From contig CAMTKF010000015.1 in assembly GCA_947072905.1 (NCBI GenBank), forward strand, positions 1 to 49,892: a DNA stretch of 49,892 nucleotides, given 5' to 3'. The notes under the pieces were generated by a model. That model saw only the letters and a list, made by a program, of their open reading frames with translations, made no database searches and was not told where the DNA came from. Positions 32,897-41,362 of the stretch are shown piece by piece. Within the stretch, counting starts at the first letter, position 1. Every line of letters begins with the position of its first letter. The position numbers and the translations under genes were made by a program. The stretch is from an uncultured Bacteroidales bacterium. GTDB taxonomy: Bacteria; Bacteroidota; Bacteroidia; Bacteroidales; Muribaculaceae.

Positions 32897-33925
32897 TCAG
32901 CTTAATTGTATATTTAATGATACCTTGAATACCCCGTTATCCTCAAGCGTCGTGAGGGAGTGCTTTCCGGGGAATAAAGTCATGAGCCGTGATTTGCAAT
33001 TCTCTATGCCTACAGGCATGTCTTTGCGGAATTCATCGGCATGTTTGATTATGTTGTTGGCGGTTTCAAAATGCAGGTTGCCGTTTTTTACGGTGAGGTG
33101 TATGCTTATCAGGCAATTTCGGTTTGTTGATGCGCCGTATTTGAATGCGTTCTCAACAAAAGTCAGCATCAGCATAGGCGGTACTTTGATTTGATTGTTG
33201 TCAACATCATATTCCCATTCGACCACGGTGCATTTATTCAGGCGTATAATCTGCAGGTCTATGTAGTTTTGTATGTAATCAATTTCATCGCTTAGTGTGA
33301 CGAGTTCCTTTTCTATCGTCACGTATGAGTACTTCAGCAGTTCGGTGAACTTGATGAATGCGTTTTCGGCTTTTTCAGAAGTGCCTATCACCAGACTGTA
33401 TAGGGAGTTGAGCGTGTTGAACATGAAATGTGGACTTATCTGAGCCTTGAACAGGGCAAGTGTTGCCTTGTCGCGTTGGGCCTCGATTTTCTTTTTCAAC
33501 AACAGCTGGTCGTAAAGCTCTTTAACAAATGAAATTGTAAGGGCATATCCCATTACAAGCGAAAACATGAGCCATAATGTCAAGGATACCTCAAAATTTC
33601 TGAGCTGAGTCTGATATTCGCTTAGAGCCGGAGTGACGAAATCCATGTCGGGCAATGGGTAGAGCGAAATCAGGTATGTGATGATTACCAATATGGCTAT
33701 TACACCGGCTATATTGTAGTATTTCTTTGATATGAGCAGTTTTGGCATGTTGATTTTCATCAACAGGAAATAGCAGCCATAAAGATACACACAGGCTATG
33801 GACGAGAACAGCGGCCACTGTTGGAACCAATAGTGTGCCGGACCCAACGAAACGAGTATCGGGATGAAGACCAGACAAAAGAAAAGATCCAGTATCAGTG
33901 ATGTTTTGTTCTCGATTGATTTCAT
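32897..33925 (-). CDS. LytS-like sensor histidine kinase
   Basis: The 342-residue membrane kinase has four predicted helices (about 13-30, 38-56, 72-90, 113-133). A His_kinase domain follows with the phosphoacceptor His166 in QISPHFMFNTLN, and then a divergent ATPase domain (PPMLMLTFVENAFKYG). This is the LytS/YehU type with short loops and no large extracellular sensor. The -7 box ends 4 bp upstream of the start codon, so the transcript may be leaderless; no alternative downstream ATG exists before residue 56. It is followed directly by its LytTR partner. Confidence 0.92.
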   Translation of the reverse strand: MKSIENKTSLILDLFFCLVFIPILVSLGPAHYWFQQWPLFSSIACVYLYGCYFLLMKINMPKLLISKKYYNIAGVIAILVIITYLISLYPLPDMDFVTPALSEYQTQLRNFEVSLTLWLMFSLVMGYALTISFVKELYDQLLLKKKIEAQRDKATLALFKAQISPHFMFNTLNSLYSLVIGTSEKAENAFIKFTELLKYSYVTIEKELVTLSDEIDYIQNYIDLQIIRLNKCTVVEWEYDVDNNQIKVPPMLMLTFVENAFKYGASTNRNCLISIHLTVKNGNLHFETANNIIKHADEFRKDMPVGIENCKSRLMTLFPGKHSLTTLEDNGVFKVSLNIQLS

Positions 33926-33929
33926 GATG

Positions 33930-33961
33930 CAAAGTTAGTGTTCATACTCAAAAACTGCAAA
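33930..33961 (-). promoter_or_regulatory. Promoter of the LytS/LytTR operon
   Basis: On the minus strand TTTG (33958-33961) and TAACTTTG (33930-33937) are 20 bp apart, a perfect consensus. The start codon of the kinase follows after only 4 bp. Confidence 0.85.
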
Positions 33962-34061
33962 TTTGTACATATTCGTTTATTTACACATTTATGTTGTTTA
34001 TTAGCAACCGATGTGAAAATCAATTAAAAGTTACTATATTTGTACATTATCATCGTCAATC

Positions 34062-34925
34062 ATGAAATATCTCATAATCATAGCAGCCCTGATCGCCATG
34101 CTGATATCGTCATGCGCAAACAAGGAGCAGGCAAAAGCCCAGCAATCTTTGATGGAGGCATCAAAGCAGGAATTGGCTGCCGCCCTGGAAGAGCGTGATC
34201 AATTACTTGCTATTGTCAAGGAAATTACAATCAGCATGGATCAGATCAAGCACCTTGAGAGTGTAATGTCTGTTGTCGGTTCCCAATCTATGGAGCAACC
34301 GGACCGGCGGGCGCGGCTGCTGTCTGATATGGCGGCTGTGAAAGAGGCCCTTAAGCAGCGACGCAACAGATTGGTGGAACTGGAGAACCGTCTGCAGGAA
34401 TCGGCTCTTTATACCGACGACCTTAAAAGTACTATAGAGGCATTGCGCAATCAGATTGACGGTCAAACCCTGGAGATTGAAGGCTTTAGAGAACAGTTGC
34501 TAAAAGCGAACGAGCACATCAACACACTGAACAAAGAGGTGGATTCGCTTAATACAACTGTTGAGAATGTCAACAACAGTCTTGATGAGGCTCAGGCAAC
34601 ATCAGCGCGTCTTGAAAACGAGCTGAATACTTGTTACTATGTCATAGCTACAAAATCTCAACTCAAGGAGCATCATATTATTGAAACCGGATTTCTGCGA
34701 AAATCAAAACTGCTAAAAGGCGATTTTGACAGCGGATTCTTTAACACCGGCGACAAACGGGAAATGGATACCTTGGATCTGCGCTCAAATAAAGTGAAGA
34801 TTTATACAAATCATCCCGAAGATTCTTATTTAATAGAAGAAGTGGATAAAAACAAAATATTGACCATAACCAACCATGAAAAATTCTGGAGCATGTCCAA
34901 TTATCTGGTTATACAGATAGAATGA
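34062..34925 (+). CDS. Coiled-coil lipoprotein (possibly Cbp1-like adhesin)
   Basis: The 287-residue protein is a lipoprotein (lipobox LISSCAN, Cys18) with a long heptad-type coiled coil (about 22-195, many Glu/Leu/Gln repeats) and a C-terminal globular beta region (about 195-287). This layout resembles the Cbp1-type collagen-binding coiled-coil lipoproteins described in Bacteroides fragilis, but similarity may reflect the coiled coil only. The -7 box TATATTTG is at 34035-34042, with TGTG at 34012-34015 as a weak -33. It is monocistronic, with a terminator. Confidence 0.65.
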   Translation: MKYLIIIAALIAMLISSCANKEQAKAQQSLMEASKQELAAALEERDQLLAIVKEITISMDQIKHLESVMSVVGSQSMEQPDRRARLLSDMAAVKEALKQRRNRLVELENRLQESALYTDDLKSTIEALRNQIDGQTLEIEGFREQLLKANEHINTLNKEVDSLNTTVENVNNSLDEAQATSARLENELNTCYYVIATKSQLKEHHIIETGFLRKSKLLKGDFDSGFFNTGDKREMDTLDLRSNKVKIYTNHPEDSYLIEEVDKNKILTITNHEKFWSMSNYLVIQIE

Positions 34926-34945
34926 AATGACGGATTTTAATGTTG

Positions 34946-34977
34946 CGGGACGTCGTGGATATCGGCGTCCCGTTTTT
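34946..34977 (+). terminator. Terminator after the coiled-coil lipoprotein
   Basis: CGGGACG at 34946-34952 pairs with CGTCCCG at 34966-34972, followed by five T. Confidence 0.85.
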
Positions 34978-35019
34978 GTGCTCTTGATTATCATATTTCT
35001 GTCGTTTATTTACACCCGC

Positions 35020-35050
35020 TTTGACACTTGAATAATTGCAGATAAATTTG
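35020..35050 (+). promoter_or_regulatory. Promoter of the first susC/susD operon
   Basis: TTTG at 35020-35023 and TAAATTTG at 35043-35050 are spaced by 19 bp. The leader to the ATG at 35105 is about 50 nt and contains a small hairpin (GTGTGTT at 35064-35070 with AACACAC at 35078-35084). Confidence 0.8.
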
Positions 35051-35104
35051 CACAGAATTAAGAGTGTGTTTACTTTTAACACACGCCAAGAGCTATACCA
35101 AATA

Positions 35105-38100
35105 ATGAAGATTATACCAATCATTGCTGTGCTAATGTGTATGGGTACTGTAGCTGTATATCCGCAACAGGCTTCTGATAGCGAAGGTGTACAGAAATCA
35201 GTCACCGCAAGAATCTCCGGATCTGTGCTTGATACAAACGGAATCCCCTTGATAGGGGCTTCGGTAGTACTGTCTGATAATCCGGATAATGCAGTAGTTA
35301 CAGATGCTGACGGACGTTTTGTGGTATCGGATGTCGTACTGCCGTGTAAATTGAAAATTTCATATACCGGATATGTTGACAGAGTAGTGAAGGCAAGCAA
35401 CAAGAATGCCGCCAATCTCACCGTTAAGCTTACGCCCGTTTATTCCAATCTCGATGAAGTGGTTGTTGTAGGCTATGCGACACAAAAGAAAGTCGATTTG
35501 ACCGGCGCAGTATCTTCGGTCAGTGCAGACGCTCTTGAAGACCGTCCGATTACAAATGCCACAAACGCGCTTGCCGGACTTGCCGCAGGACTGACGGTAA
35601 CAAATTCCGGTGGCAACACTCCGGGTTTTGAATCTCAGAATATAACGGTGCGAGGGCTCGGCACACTCAACAATGCAGCTCCACTGGTGGTTGTTGACGG
35701 GATGACAGGAATAGCCCTCAGCGACATCAATCCTCAGGATATAGAAAATATATCGGTGCTTAAAGACGCGGCTTCTTCGGCCATTTATGGTTCAAGAGCT
35801 GCAAACGGTGTTATTCTTGTAACCACGCGTCACGGTGCGGAACGGGCTCCGAGAGTTACATACAGTGGCAATGTATCGTTTGAAACCGTAGCCAAGCGTC
35901 TTAATCTTGTGACCGATTATGCGGATTTCATGGAAATACAGAATGCCGGATTGATAATCAACGGTCAGGCACCACGCTTCTCACAAGGCAAAATCGACGA
36001 GTGGCGCAACGACGCAGGACGCAATCCATCCATATATCCCAATACCGACTGGCAGGATCATATCTACCGCAACCCGTCGGTGGTGCAAAATCATAATCTT
36101 GCAATTACCGGAGGAACGAAAACTGTGAATTATAACCTCTCGCTCGGTTATATCAACAATCCCGGTATGGTATATCATACGGATTATGAGCGCTACCAGA
36201 TGCGCACGAACCTTGACATCAATATAAAGCCGTGGATAAGTGTCGGAACAAATCTGTTCGGGTATTATGACACCAATAACCCGTCGGCAGAAAATGCCGC
36301 GGCAGGGGGTGATGTCATTTTCGGTTACGGTGCGTTCAATACCGTGCCCGGCATGACGCTGTATGACCCGGCCACCGGACTTTATGGCGGCATACAGAAC
36401 CCGGAGGAGGAAAACGTGAGCAACGCCAATCCATACCGCAGGCAGTGGTTCTACAAAGATGAATATCCGGTCAAGACAAAGCGCATGGTAGGTAAAATCT
36501 ACGCGCGTCTTATGCCGATAAAAGGACTGACTATTCAAGGAGCTTTCTCCATGAACTACCGGGAGCGTAACATAGAGCATCATCTTACCGACCGCAACCT
36601 GTACCGTTTCACTTTCGATGGTCCGGTGCTTATCCGTGAGGGCGTGGTGCGTACATATATACGCCGTTACAACTATCGCAATACATTCCGTTCTTCGGAA
36701 GTAACAGCCCGATATGAATTCAATGTAAGCAAACTTGAAGCATCGGTATTAGCCGGTATGAGTCAGGAATACAACAAATATGATCAGGACTACTTCATAA
36801 AATACGACCTCGTTGATCCGTCATTGGGTGCCATCGACGCCGGTATGACCAACGGAAGCATAACAGGCAACTATAATGAATGGGCGATGCGTTCCTGTTT
36901 CGGACGTATCAACCTGAACTGGGACAACCGTTATCTGCTTGAGGCCAATCTGCGTGCCGACGGTTCGTCCAAATTCGCTCCCGGTCATCGCTGGGGCTAT
37001 TTTCCTTCGATTTCGGCAGGATGGAGAATTTCAGAAGAAAAGTTCATGCGCGGAACATCGTCATGGCTCAACCAACTTAAACTCCGTGCGTCGTATGGCT
37101 CGTTAGGCAACAATGCCACTACAAGCTACTATATGTATCAGTCACTGTTCGCAACCGCAAATTATATCCTCAACGGCAATATTGCCGGAGGTCTTGCGCA
37201 GACAGTTCTTGCCAATCCGGCATTGACATGGGAGAAAACCTACATGACCAATATAGGTATAGACTATACTTTCCTTAATAACCGTCTCAGCGGCTCGGTT
37301 GATATATACAACAAGGATACGAAGGGCATACTCATATCGTTGCCGGCACCCCTTGAACATGGCACAAGCGTTGTTCCTAACCGGAATGCCGGAGAGGTAA
37401 ACAATAAGGGCATCGAATTTGACATACGTTGGAACGACAATATAGGCAAGGTTGCGTATAATGTAGGATTCAATATGGGGTTCGTGACAAACAAGGTTAC
37501 TAAATTTCAAGGCGATGTGTCATCAATAAGCGGTGTTTACAAAACACAGGAAGGTAAGCCTATCAATCAGCTGTATGTAATCACAGTAGACCGCATAGTG
37601 CGCGACCAGTCGGATCTTGATTATGTGCAGTCGCTTGTTGATAAGAACCCTAACTATTTCGCTACATATCAGCGACCGGAACTCGGCGACTTCCTGTATC
37701 GTGATGCCAACGGCGACGGCAAGCTCGACACTAACGACCGCGTGGAGATAGGTCATGGCACACTCCCTCGTTTAACCTTCGGCGCCAATTTGGGATTAAA
37801 CTGGAATAATTTTGATTTCAGTGTCCTGTTTCAGGGCGTAGGCAACCATCAGGTATATTACAACAACCAGGCTTTCCGCTTCGTGACCGTAATGGGCCAG
37901 TCGTTGATAAAGGACATAACCGACAACGCATGGACACCTGAAAATCCATACAATTCCATTTATCCTGTTCTGCGAAACAATGCCAACGGCAAAAATAATA
38001 TTGCCAGTGACGCTTTTGTGCATAACGCCGCATATTTCCGATGCAAGAATATCCGGCTCGGATATACTGTCCCGAAGAAGATTACAAAGAAATTCTTTGT

Positions 38101-38239
38101 GGAGAACCTGAAAATTTACGGAAGCATTGACAATCTGTTCACAATCACCGATTTCCCCGGACTCGACCCCGAAATCGGAGCCAATGTAGGTTATCCGGCA
38201 ATCCGTCAGTATTCAGTGGGACTCAACATATCATTCTAA
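35105..38239 (+). CDS. SusC/RagA-family TonB-dependent transporter
   Basis: This outer-membrane nutrient importer is about 1044 residues long. It has a signal peptide, a carboxypeptidase-D-like regulatory domain (about 35-120), a TonB box LDEVVVVGYATQKK, a plug (about 130-240, including LVVVDGM and SSAIYGSRAANGVILVTT) and a large barrel. A calcium-like DANGDGKLDTNDR segment occurs near the C-terminal part, as usual for SusC proteins. The frame opens at 35036, but that is within the promoter; MKIIPIIAVL at 35105 starts a proper signal peptide. It forms a pair with the SusD gene 5 nt downstream. Ligand unknown, as no glycosidase gene is linked. Confidence 0.95.
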   Translation: MKIIPIIAVLMCMGTVAVYPQQASDSEGVQKSVTARISGSVLDTNGIPLIGASVVLSDNPDNAVVTDADGRFVVSDVVLPCKLKISYTGYVDRVVKASNKNAANLTVKLTPVYSNLDEVVVVGYATQKKVDLTGAVSSVSADALEDRPITNATNALAGLAAGLTVTNSGGNTPGFESQNITVRGLGTLNNAAPLVVVDGMTGIALSDINPQDIENISVLKDAASSAIYGSRAANGVILVTTRHGAERAPRVTYSGNVSFETVAKRLNLVTDYADFMEIQNAGLIINGQAPRFSQGKIDEWRNDAGRNPSIYPNTDWQDHIYRNPSVVQNHNLAITGGTKTVNYNLSLGYINNPGMVYHTDYERYQMRTNLDINIKPWISVGTNLFGYYDTNNPSAENAAAGGDVIFGYGAFNTVPGMTLYDPATGLYGGIQNPEEENVSNANPYRRQWFYKDEYPVKTKRMVGKIYARLMPIKGLTIQGAFSMNYRERNIEHHLTDRNLYRFTFDGPVLIREGVVRTYIRRYNYRNTFRSSEVTARYEFNVSKLEASVLAGMSQEYNKYDQDYFIKYDLVDPSLGAIDAGMTNGSITGNYNEWAMRSCFGRINLNWDNRYLLEANLRADGSSKFAPGHRWGYFPSISAGWRISEEKFMRGTSSWLNQLKLRASYGSLGNNATTSYYMYQSLFATANYILNGNIAGGLAQTVLANPALTWEKTYMTNIGIDYTFLNNRLSGSVDIYNKDTKGILISLPAPLEHGTSVVPNRNAGEVNNKGIEFDIRWNDNIGKVAYNVGFNMGFVTNKVTKFQGDVSSISGVYKTQEGKPINQLYVITVDRIVRDQSDLDYVQSLVDKNPNYFATYQRPELGDFLYRDANGDGKLDTNDRVEIGHGTLPRLTFGANLGLNWNNFDFSVLFQGVGNHQVYYNNQAFRFVTVMGQSLIKDITDNAWTPENPYNSIYPVLRNNANGKNNIASDAFVHNAAYFRCKNIRLGYTVPKKITKKFFVENLKIYGSIDNLFTITDFPGLDPEIGANVGYPAIRQYSVGLNISF

Positions 38240-38244
38240 TCACG

Positions 38245-39981
38245 ATGAAACATAAGATTAAAATAACAATCGCAGCTTGCGCGCTGCTCTTAAGCGCATG
38301 TGAGAGCCTCGACTATGTTCCCGGCGACCAGATGTCGGGACAGACTTTCTGGCAGACTGAAGATCATGCACGTCAGGCTGCCGTAGGTATGTATGCAGCG
38401 ATGAAAGCCAACTGGTGTTTCGGCATGGAGTTCACTTTCGATATGTGCAGCGACCTTGCCGACGGCACTACACCGTGGTCGGACATATCTCGCGGAACAT
38501 CGTTCGCCTCCAACAGTGGCGGTGTGCAGAACCATTGGCAGTATCTTTACGAACTTGTCCATCGTGCCAACACCGTAATCCGCAATGTGGCGGGTATGCC
38601 TATCAGTCAGCAGACTATCGACCGCGTGACCGGCGAGGCTAAATTCCTGCGTGCGATGGCTTATTTCCGTATGCTCAACTGCTGGGGCGGTGTGCCGTAC
38701 TATGACGAAACGTGTGACATAAACGAACAGTTTGCCAACCTCAATGCCCCGCGCAGTCCGGAGGATGAGATACGCCGTCACATAATCGACGACCTCACGG
38801 AAGCCATAGAAAAACTTCCGGTAAGCCGGGACGCCGCCGACCTCGGCCGCGCCACCAAAGGTGCCGCTTATGCACTGCGTGGTAAAGTGTACTTGTTTAA
38901 CCGGGAGTGGGACAAGGCTGTTGACGATTTTGAGGAAATTGTCTATAACAAGTCCAACAACTACGGCTACTCGCTTCACCCCGACTACAACGAACTGTTC
39001 CGCCTATACAACGGCAACCACAGTCCGGAAATGATTTTCTCAATTCAGTCGATAGACGGGAACACTGCAGGATATGCTCTTGACATAGTTTCATATTTCG
39101 GCAACAAGTCGACCATGCGCCTTATCGCAAGCAACTGTATTGTCCCATCTACCACACTTGTGGATATGTACGAGAACCTTGACGGCTCACCGTTTGACTG
39201 GGATAGCATTTTTCCCGGTTTCAATAACGGAGATTCACAGCTCCGCCGCAAATATATGAGCGTTGCGATTGATCAGGGCAGCACCGTCGTGACATCAACG
39301 CTCGACTGCGACACAACAAAAGTAATGGACGCCTATCGTCTGCGCGACCCTCGCCTGAGCCTCAATGTGATTACTCCTTACTCGCATTATCTCGGTACTG
39401 ATGCCGGTTCAAATCCTATGGACAAGCAGTTTGTGCTTGCCGACCCGACACAAGGTGGAGCCCCGATGGAAGCAATGGCATTTATCCGCAACTCAGAAGG
39501 TTGGAATTCATATTTCTGGCGCAAATGGATTCCGACAGGCAACCTTGACGGATACTGGGGCGAGTATAACCGCACACCATACGAATTTCCGCTAATACGT
39601 CTTGGCGATGTGATACTGATGCTTGCCGAGGCATATAATGAGAGCGGAGCCACGGACAAGGCAGTGGCTGAGGTCAACAAGATACGCGCCCGTGTAGGTA
39701 TGCCCGGTCTTAACTCCGGTGCCGAGTGGATGAATGTCGGCAGCAAAGAAGATATGGCGTTGCGCATACAACGCGAGCGTGCCTTTGAACTTGCCGGTGA
39801 AGGCCAGCGATACTGGGATTTACGACGCTGGGGATTGCTTGAAAAATCGGTAAAGAATGCAACCGATATTTTCGGCGACCTGATGTACACACGCTCCTAT
39901 CAGAGCCGCCATGAGTTGTGGCCCATACCGTTGGTAGAGATGGAGCGCAACCTAAACCTTACTCAAAACGAGGGTTGGTAA
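38245..39981 (+). CDS. SusD/RagB-family nutrient-binding lipoprotein
   Basis: The 578-residue lipoprotein (lipobox LLSACES, Cys18) is a SusD-like surface protein that acts as a lid on the partner SusC barrel. It has the TPR-rich helical architecture of the family, with TFWQTEDHARQAAVGMYAAM near the start, GEAKFLRAMAYFRMLN, and the C-terminal family signature RERAFELAGEGQRYWDLRRWG followed by HELWPIPLVEMERN. It lies 5 nt after susC. Ligand not predictable. Confidence 0.95.
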   Translation: MKHKIKITIAACALLLSACESLDYVPGDQMSGQTFWQTEDHARQAAVGMYAAMKANWCFGMEFTFDMCSDLADGTTPWSDISRGTSFASNSGGVQNHWQYLYELVHRANTVIRNVAGMPISQQTIDRVTGEAKFLRAMAYFRMLNCWGGVPYYDETCDINEQFANLNAPRSPEDEIRRHIIDDLTEAIEKLPVSRDAADLGRATKGAAYALRGKVYLFNREWDKAVDDFEEIVYNKSNNYGYSLHPDYNELFRLYNGNHSPEMIFSIQSIDGNTAGYALDIVSYFGNKSTMRLIASNCIVPSTTLVDMYENLDGSPFDWDSIFPGFNNGDSQLRRKYMSVAIDQGSTVVTSTLDCDTTKVMDAYRLRDPRLSLNVITPYSHYLGTDAGSNPMDKQFVLADPTQGGAPMEAMAFIRNSEGWNSYFWRKWIPTGNLDGYWGEYNRTPYEFPLIRLGDVILMLAEAYNESGATDKAVAEVNKIRARVGMPGLNSGAEWMNVGSKEDMALRIQRERAFELAGEGQRYWDLRRWGLLEKSVKNATDIFGDLMYTRSYQSRHELWPIPLVEMERNLNLTQNEGW

Positions 39982-39991
39982 CAGATAGCAG

Positions 39992-40029
39992 TATAGATTA
40001 TATCATGTTAGTTATAGATTATATCATGT
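39992..40029. repeat. 17-bp tandem direct repeat, 21-bp period
   Basis: TATAGATTATATCATGT occurs at 39992-40008 and 40013-40029. It lies just after the SusD stop and before the terminator. It could be a recent duplication or a protein or RNA-processing site. Confidence 0.8.
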
Positions 40030-40036
40030 CTATGTG

Positions 40037-40070
40037 TCGGGTGGCCTGTGTATGGTCGCCCGATTTTTTT
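40037..40070 (+). terminator. Terminator of the first susC/susD operon
   Basis: TCGGGTGGCC at 40037-40046 pairs with GGTCGCCCGA at 40054-40063 (two G-T wobbles), followed by seven T. Confidence 0.85.
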
Positions 40071-40209
40071 GTGGTATAGGGTAGGGAATACTCTCTGAAT
40101 TTGATATTTTATATGTCTGTCACTGAACTTTTTTATCATTAAAAGCATCTATTATAAGTAAGCCTTTATAATTACTGATAAAATAAATACATTTAACAGC
40201 TTTATAAAT

Positions 40210-41214
40210 ATGAAATTCAGAAAAAAGACTTTGAAAACGATTCTGTCGCTGACATTGGTTTGCTCTCTGCCGATTATAGCAACATCTTGTGGAGGTAATG
40301 ACAATTCCAAGAAAGCGCAGGCCGCTGTGGATCAGACTCAGGAAAAAACAGACAGCACATCCTGTGCCGGCACAGTGATTGACAAGACCGGCGATTCGGT
40401 GTTGCAGGCTATGATCAAAACCGTAGTGCCCGAGTTCAAGCAGCTTGAATTCAAGGATGCCGAGACCGGTAAGACCATGAAGTATAATCTGTATTCGCCC
40501 AAGGATGCAGACAAGAGTAAGAAATACCCCTTGGTGCTTTTCATGGCTGATGCGAGCACACCGGGGTCTGATGTAACCGCTCCGTTGACACAGGGCTATG
40601 GCGCATTGGTATGGGCAACAGCCCAATCGCAGGCCAAGAATCCATGCTATGTGCTTGTACCGCAGTTTACCGGTGTTGCAGTAAATGATGCCTGCGAGTA
40701 TACCGACGAGGTTGATATTGTGGTAAGAATGCTCCGCAGCATTGTTGCCGACAAGAATGTTGACACCGACAGAATTTACACTACCGGCCAGGCAATGGGC
40801 GGAACGATTGCAATGTACTACAATGTGGCATATCCCGACCTCTTCGCCGCTTCCATTTTTGTAAACAGCCCGTATGACAAGGCCAAGTTCGACTCACTCG
40901 TAAAACATAAATTCGTCTACTTCATAGCAGGCGACAAAGGCGCGGCATACAAATGTATGGAACCGCTTGAAGAAGCAGCCCGTAAGGTAGGTGTGCAGTA
41001 CACCTATTCCGAATGGAGTGCCAAGCTTCCCGAGAGCCGTCAGAGCGAACTTGCTGCCACAATGCTCGAAAAGGGTGGTCCGGTCAACATCTTCGTGTTT
41101 GAAACCGGCTCTGTACTTCCCGATGATGGCAAAGGCTGTGAACAGATGTATTCATTCGATTACGCATATCAAAACACCGCTGTAAGAGACTGGCTCTTCA
41201 AACAGAAGAAATAA
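40210..41214 (+). CDS. Alpha/beta-hydrolase-fold lipoprotein, catalytic residues apparently lost
   Basis: The 334-residue lipoprotein (lipobox ATSCGGN, Cys27) has an esterase/PHB-depolymerase-like alpha/beta-hydrolase domain (about 75-334), including KYPLVLFMADAS and the strand-elbow region DRIYTTGQAMGGTIAMYY. In active relatives the elbow reads GxSxGG; here Ala195 replaces the nucleophilic Ser. Near the C-terminus, GCEQMYSFDYAY occupies the place where active relatives usually have a His before MYSF. It may therefore be a binding protein rather than an enzyme. It stands alone between two outer-membrane uptake clusters. No promoter matching the full consensus was found upstream. Confidence 0.8.
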   Translation: MKFRKKTLKTILSLTLVCSLPIIATSCGGNDNSKKAQAAVDQTQEKTDSTSCAGTVIDKTGDSVLQAMIKTVVPEFKQLEFKDAETGKTMKYNLYSPKDADKSKKYPLVLFMADASTPGSDVTAPLTQGYGALVWATAQSQAKNPCYVLVPQFTGVAVNDACEYTDEVDIVVRMLRSIVADKNVDTDRIYTTGQAMGGTIAMYYNVAYPDLFAASIFVNSPYDKAKFDSLVKHKFVYFIAGDKGAAYKCMEPLEEAARKVGVQYTYSEWSAKLPESRQSELAATMLEKGGPVNIFVFETGSVLPDDGKGCEQMYSFDYAYQNTAVRDWLFKQKK

Positions 41215-41264
41215 AGTAAGTAAGTTATTTTTCAATGCTTACTTATAAACACACATAAAGTGGA

Positions 41265-41304
41265 AATGCCCGCTAAAAGTCATGAAAAACTTTTAGCGGG
41301 CATT
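41265..41304. terminator. Hairpin between convergent genes
   Basis: A perfect 16-bp stem, AATGCCCGCTAAAAGT at 41265-41280 with its complement at 41289-41304 and an 8-nt loop. No T tract follows on either strand, but the stem is strong and lies between two convergent genes. Confidence 0.65.
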
Positions 41305-41328
41305 CCTTAACCAATCCTTTTACCTTAG

Positions 41329-41352
41329 AGCCTGTTACCAAAACAGGCTTTT
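41329..41352 (+). terminator. Intrinsic terminator
   Basis: AGCCTGTT at 41329-41336 pairs with AACAGGCT at 41342-41349, followed by a short T run. It acts on the plus strand, 12 bp before the stop of the convergent gene. Confidence 0.7.
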
Positions 41353-41362
41353 TAATCCTAAA

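Noticed and set aside
35060-35084. AGAGTGTGTTTAC in the leader of the first susC gene resembles the end of the 7627-7830 element
   Set aside because: The similarity covers about 10 bases and is explained by a local hairpin (GTGTGTT/AACACAC). No second terminal repeat or target duplication is nearby.
35981-36583. Minus-strand 200-codon frame inside the first susC gene
   Set aside because: It is a shadow of the SusC barrel coding strand, with no start context or family match.
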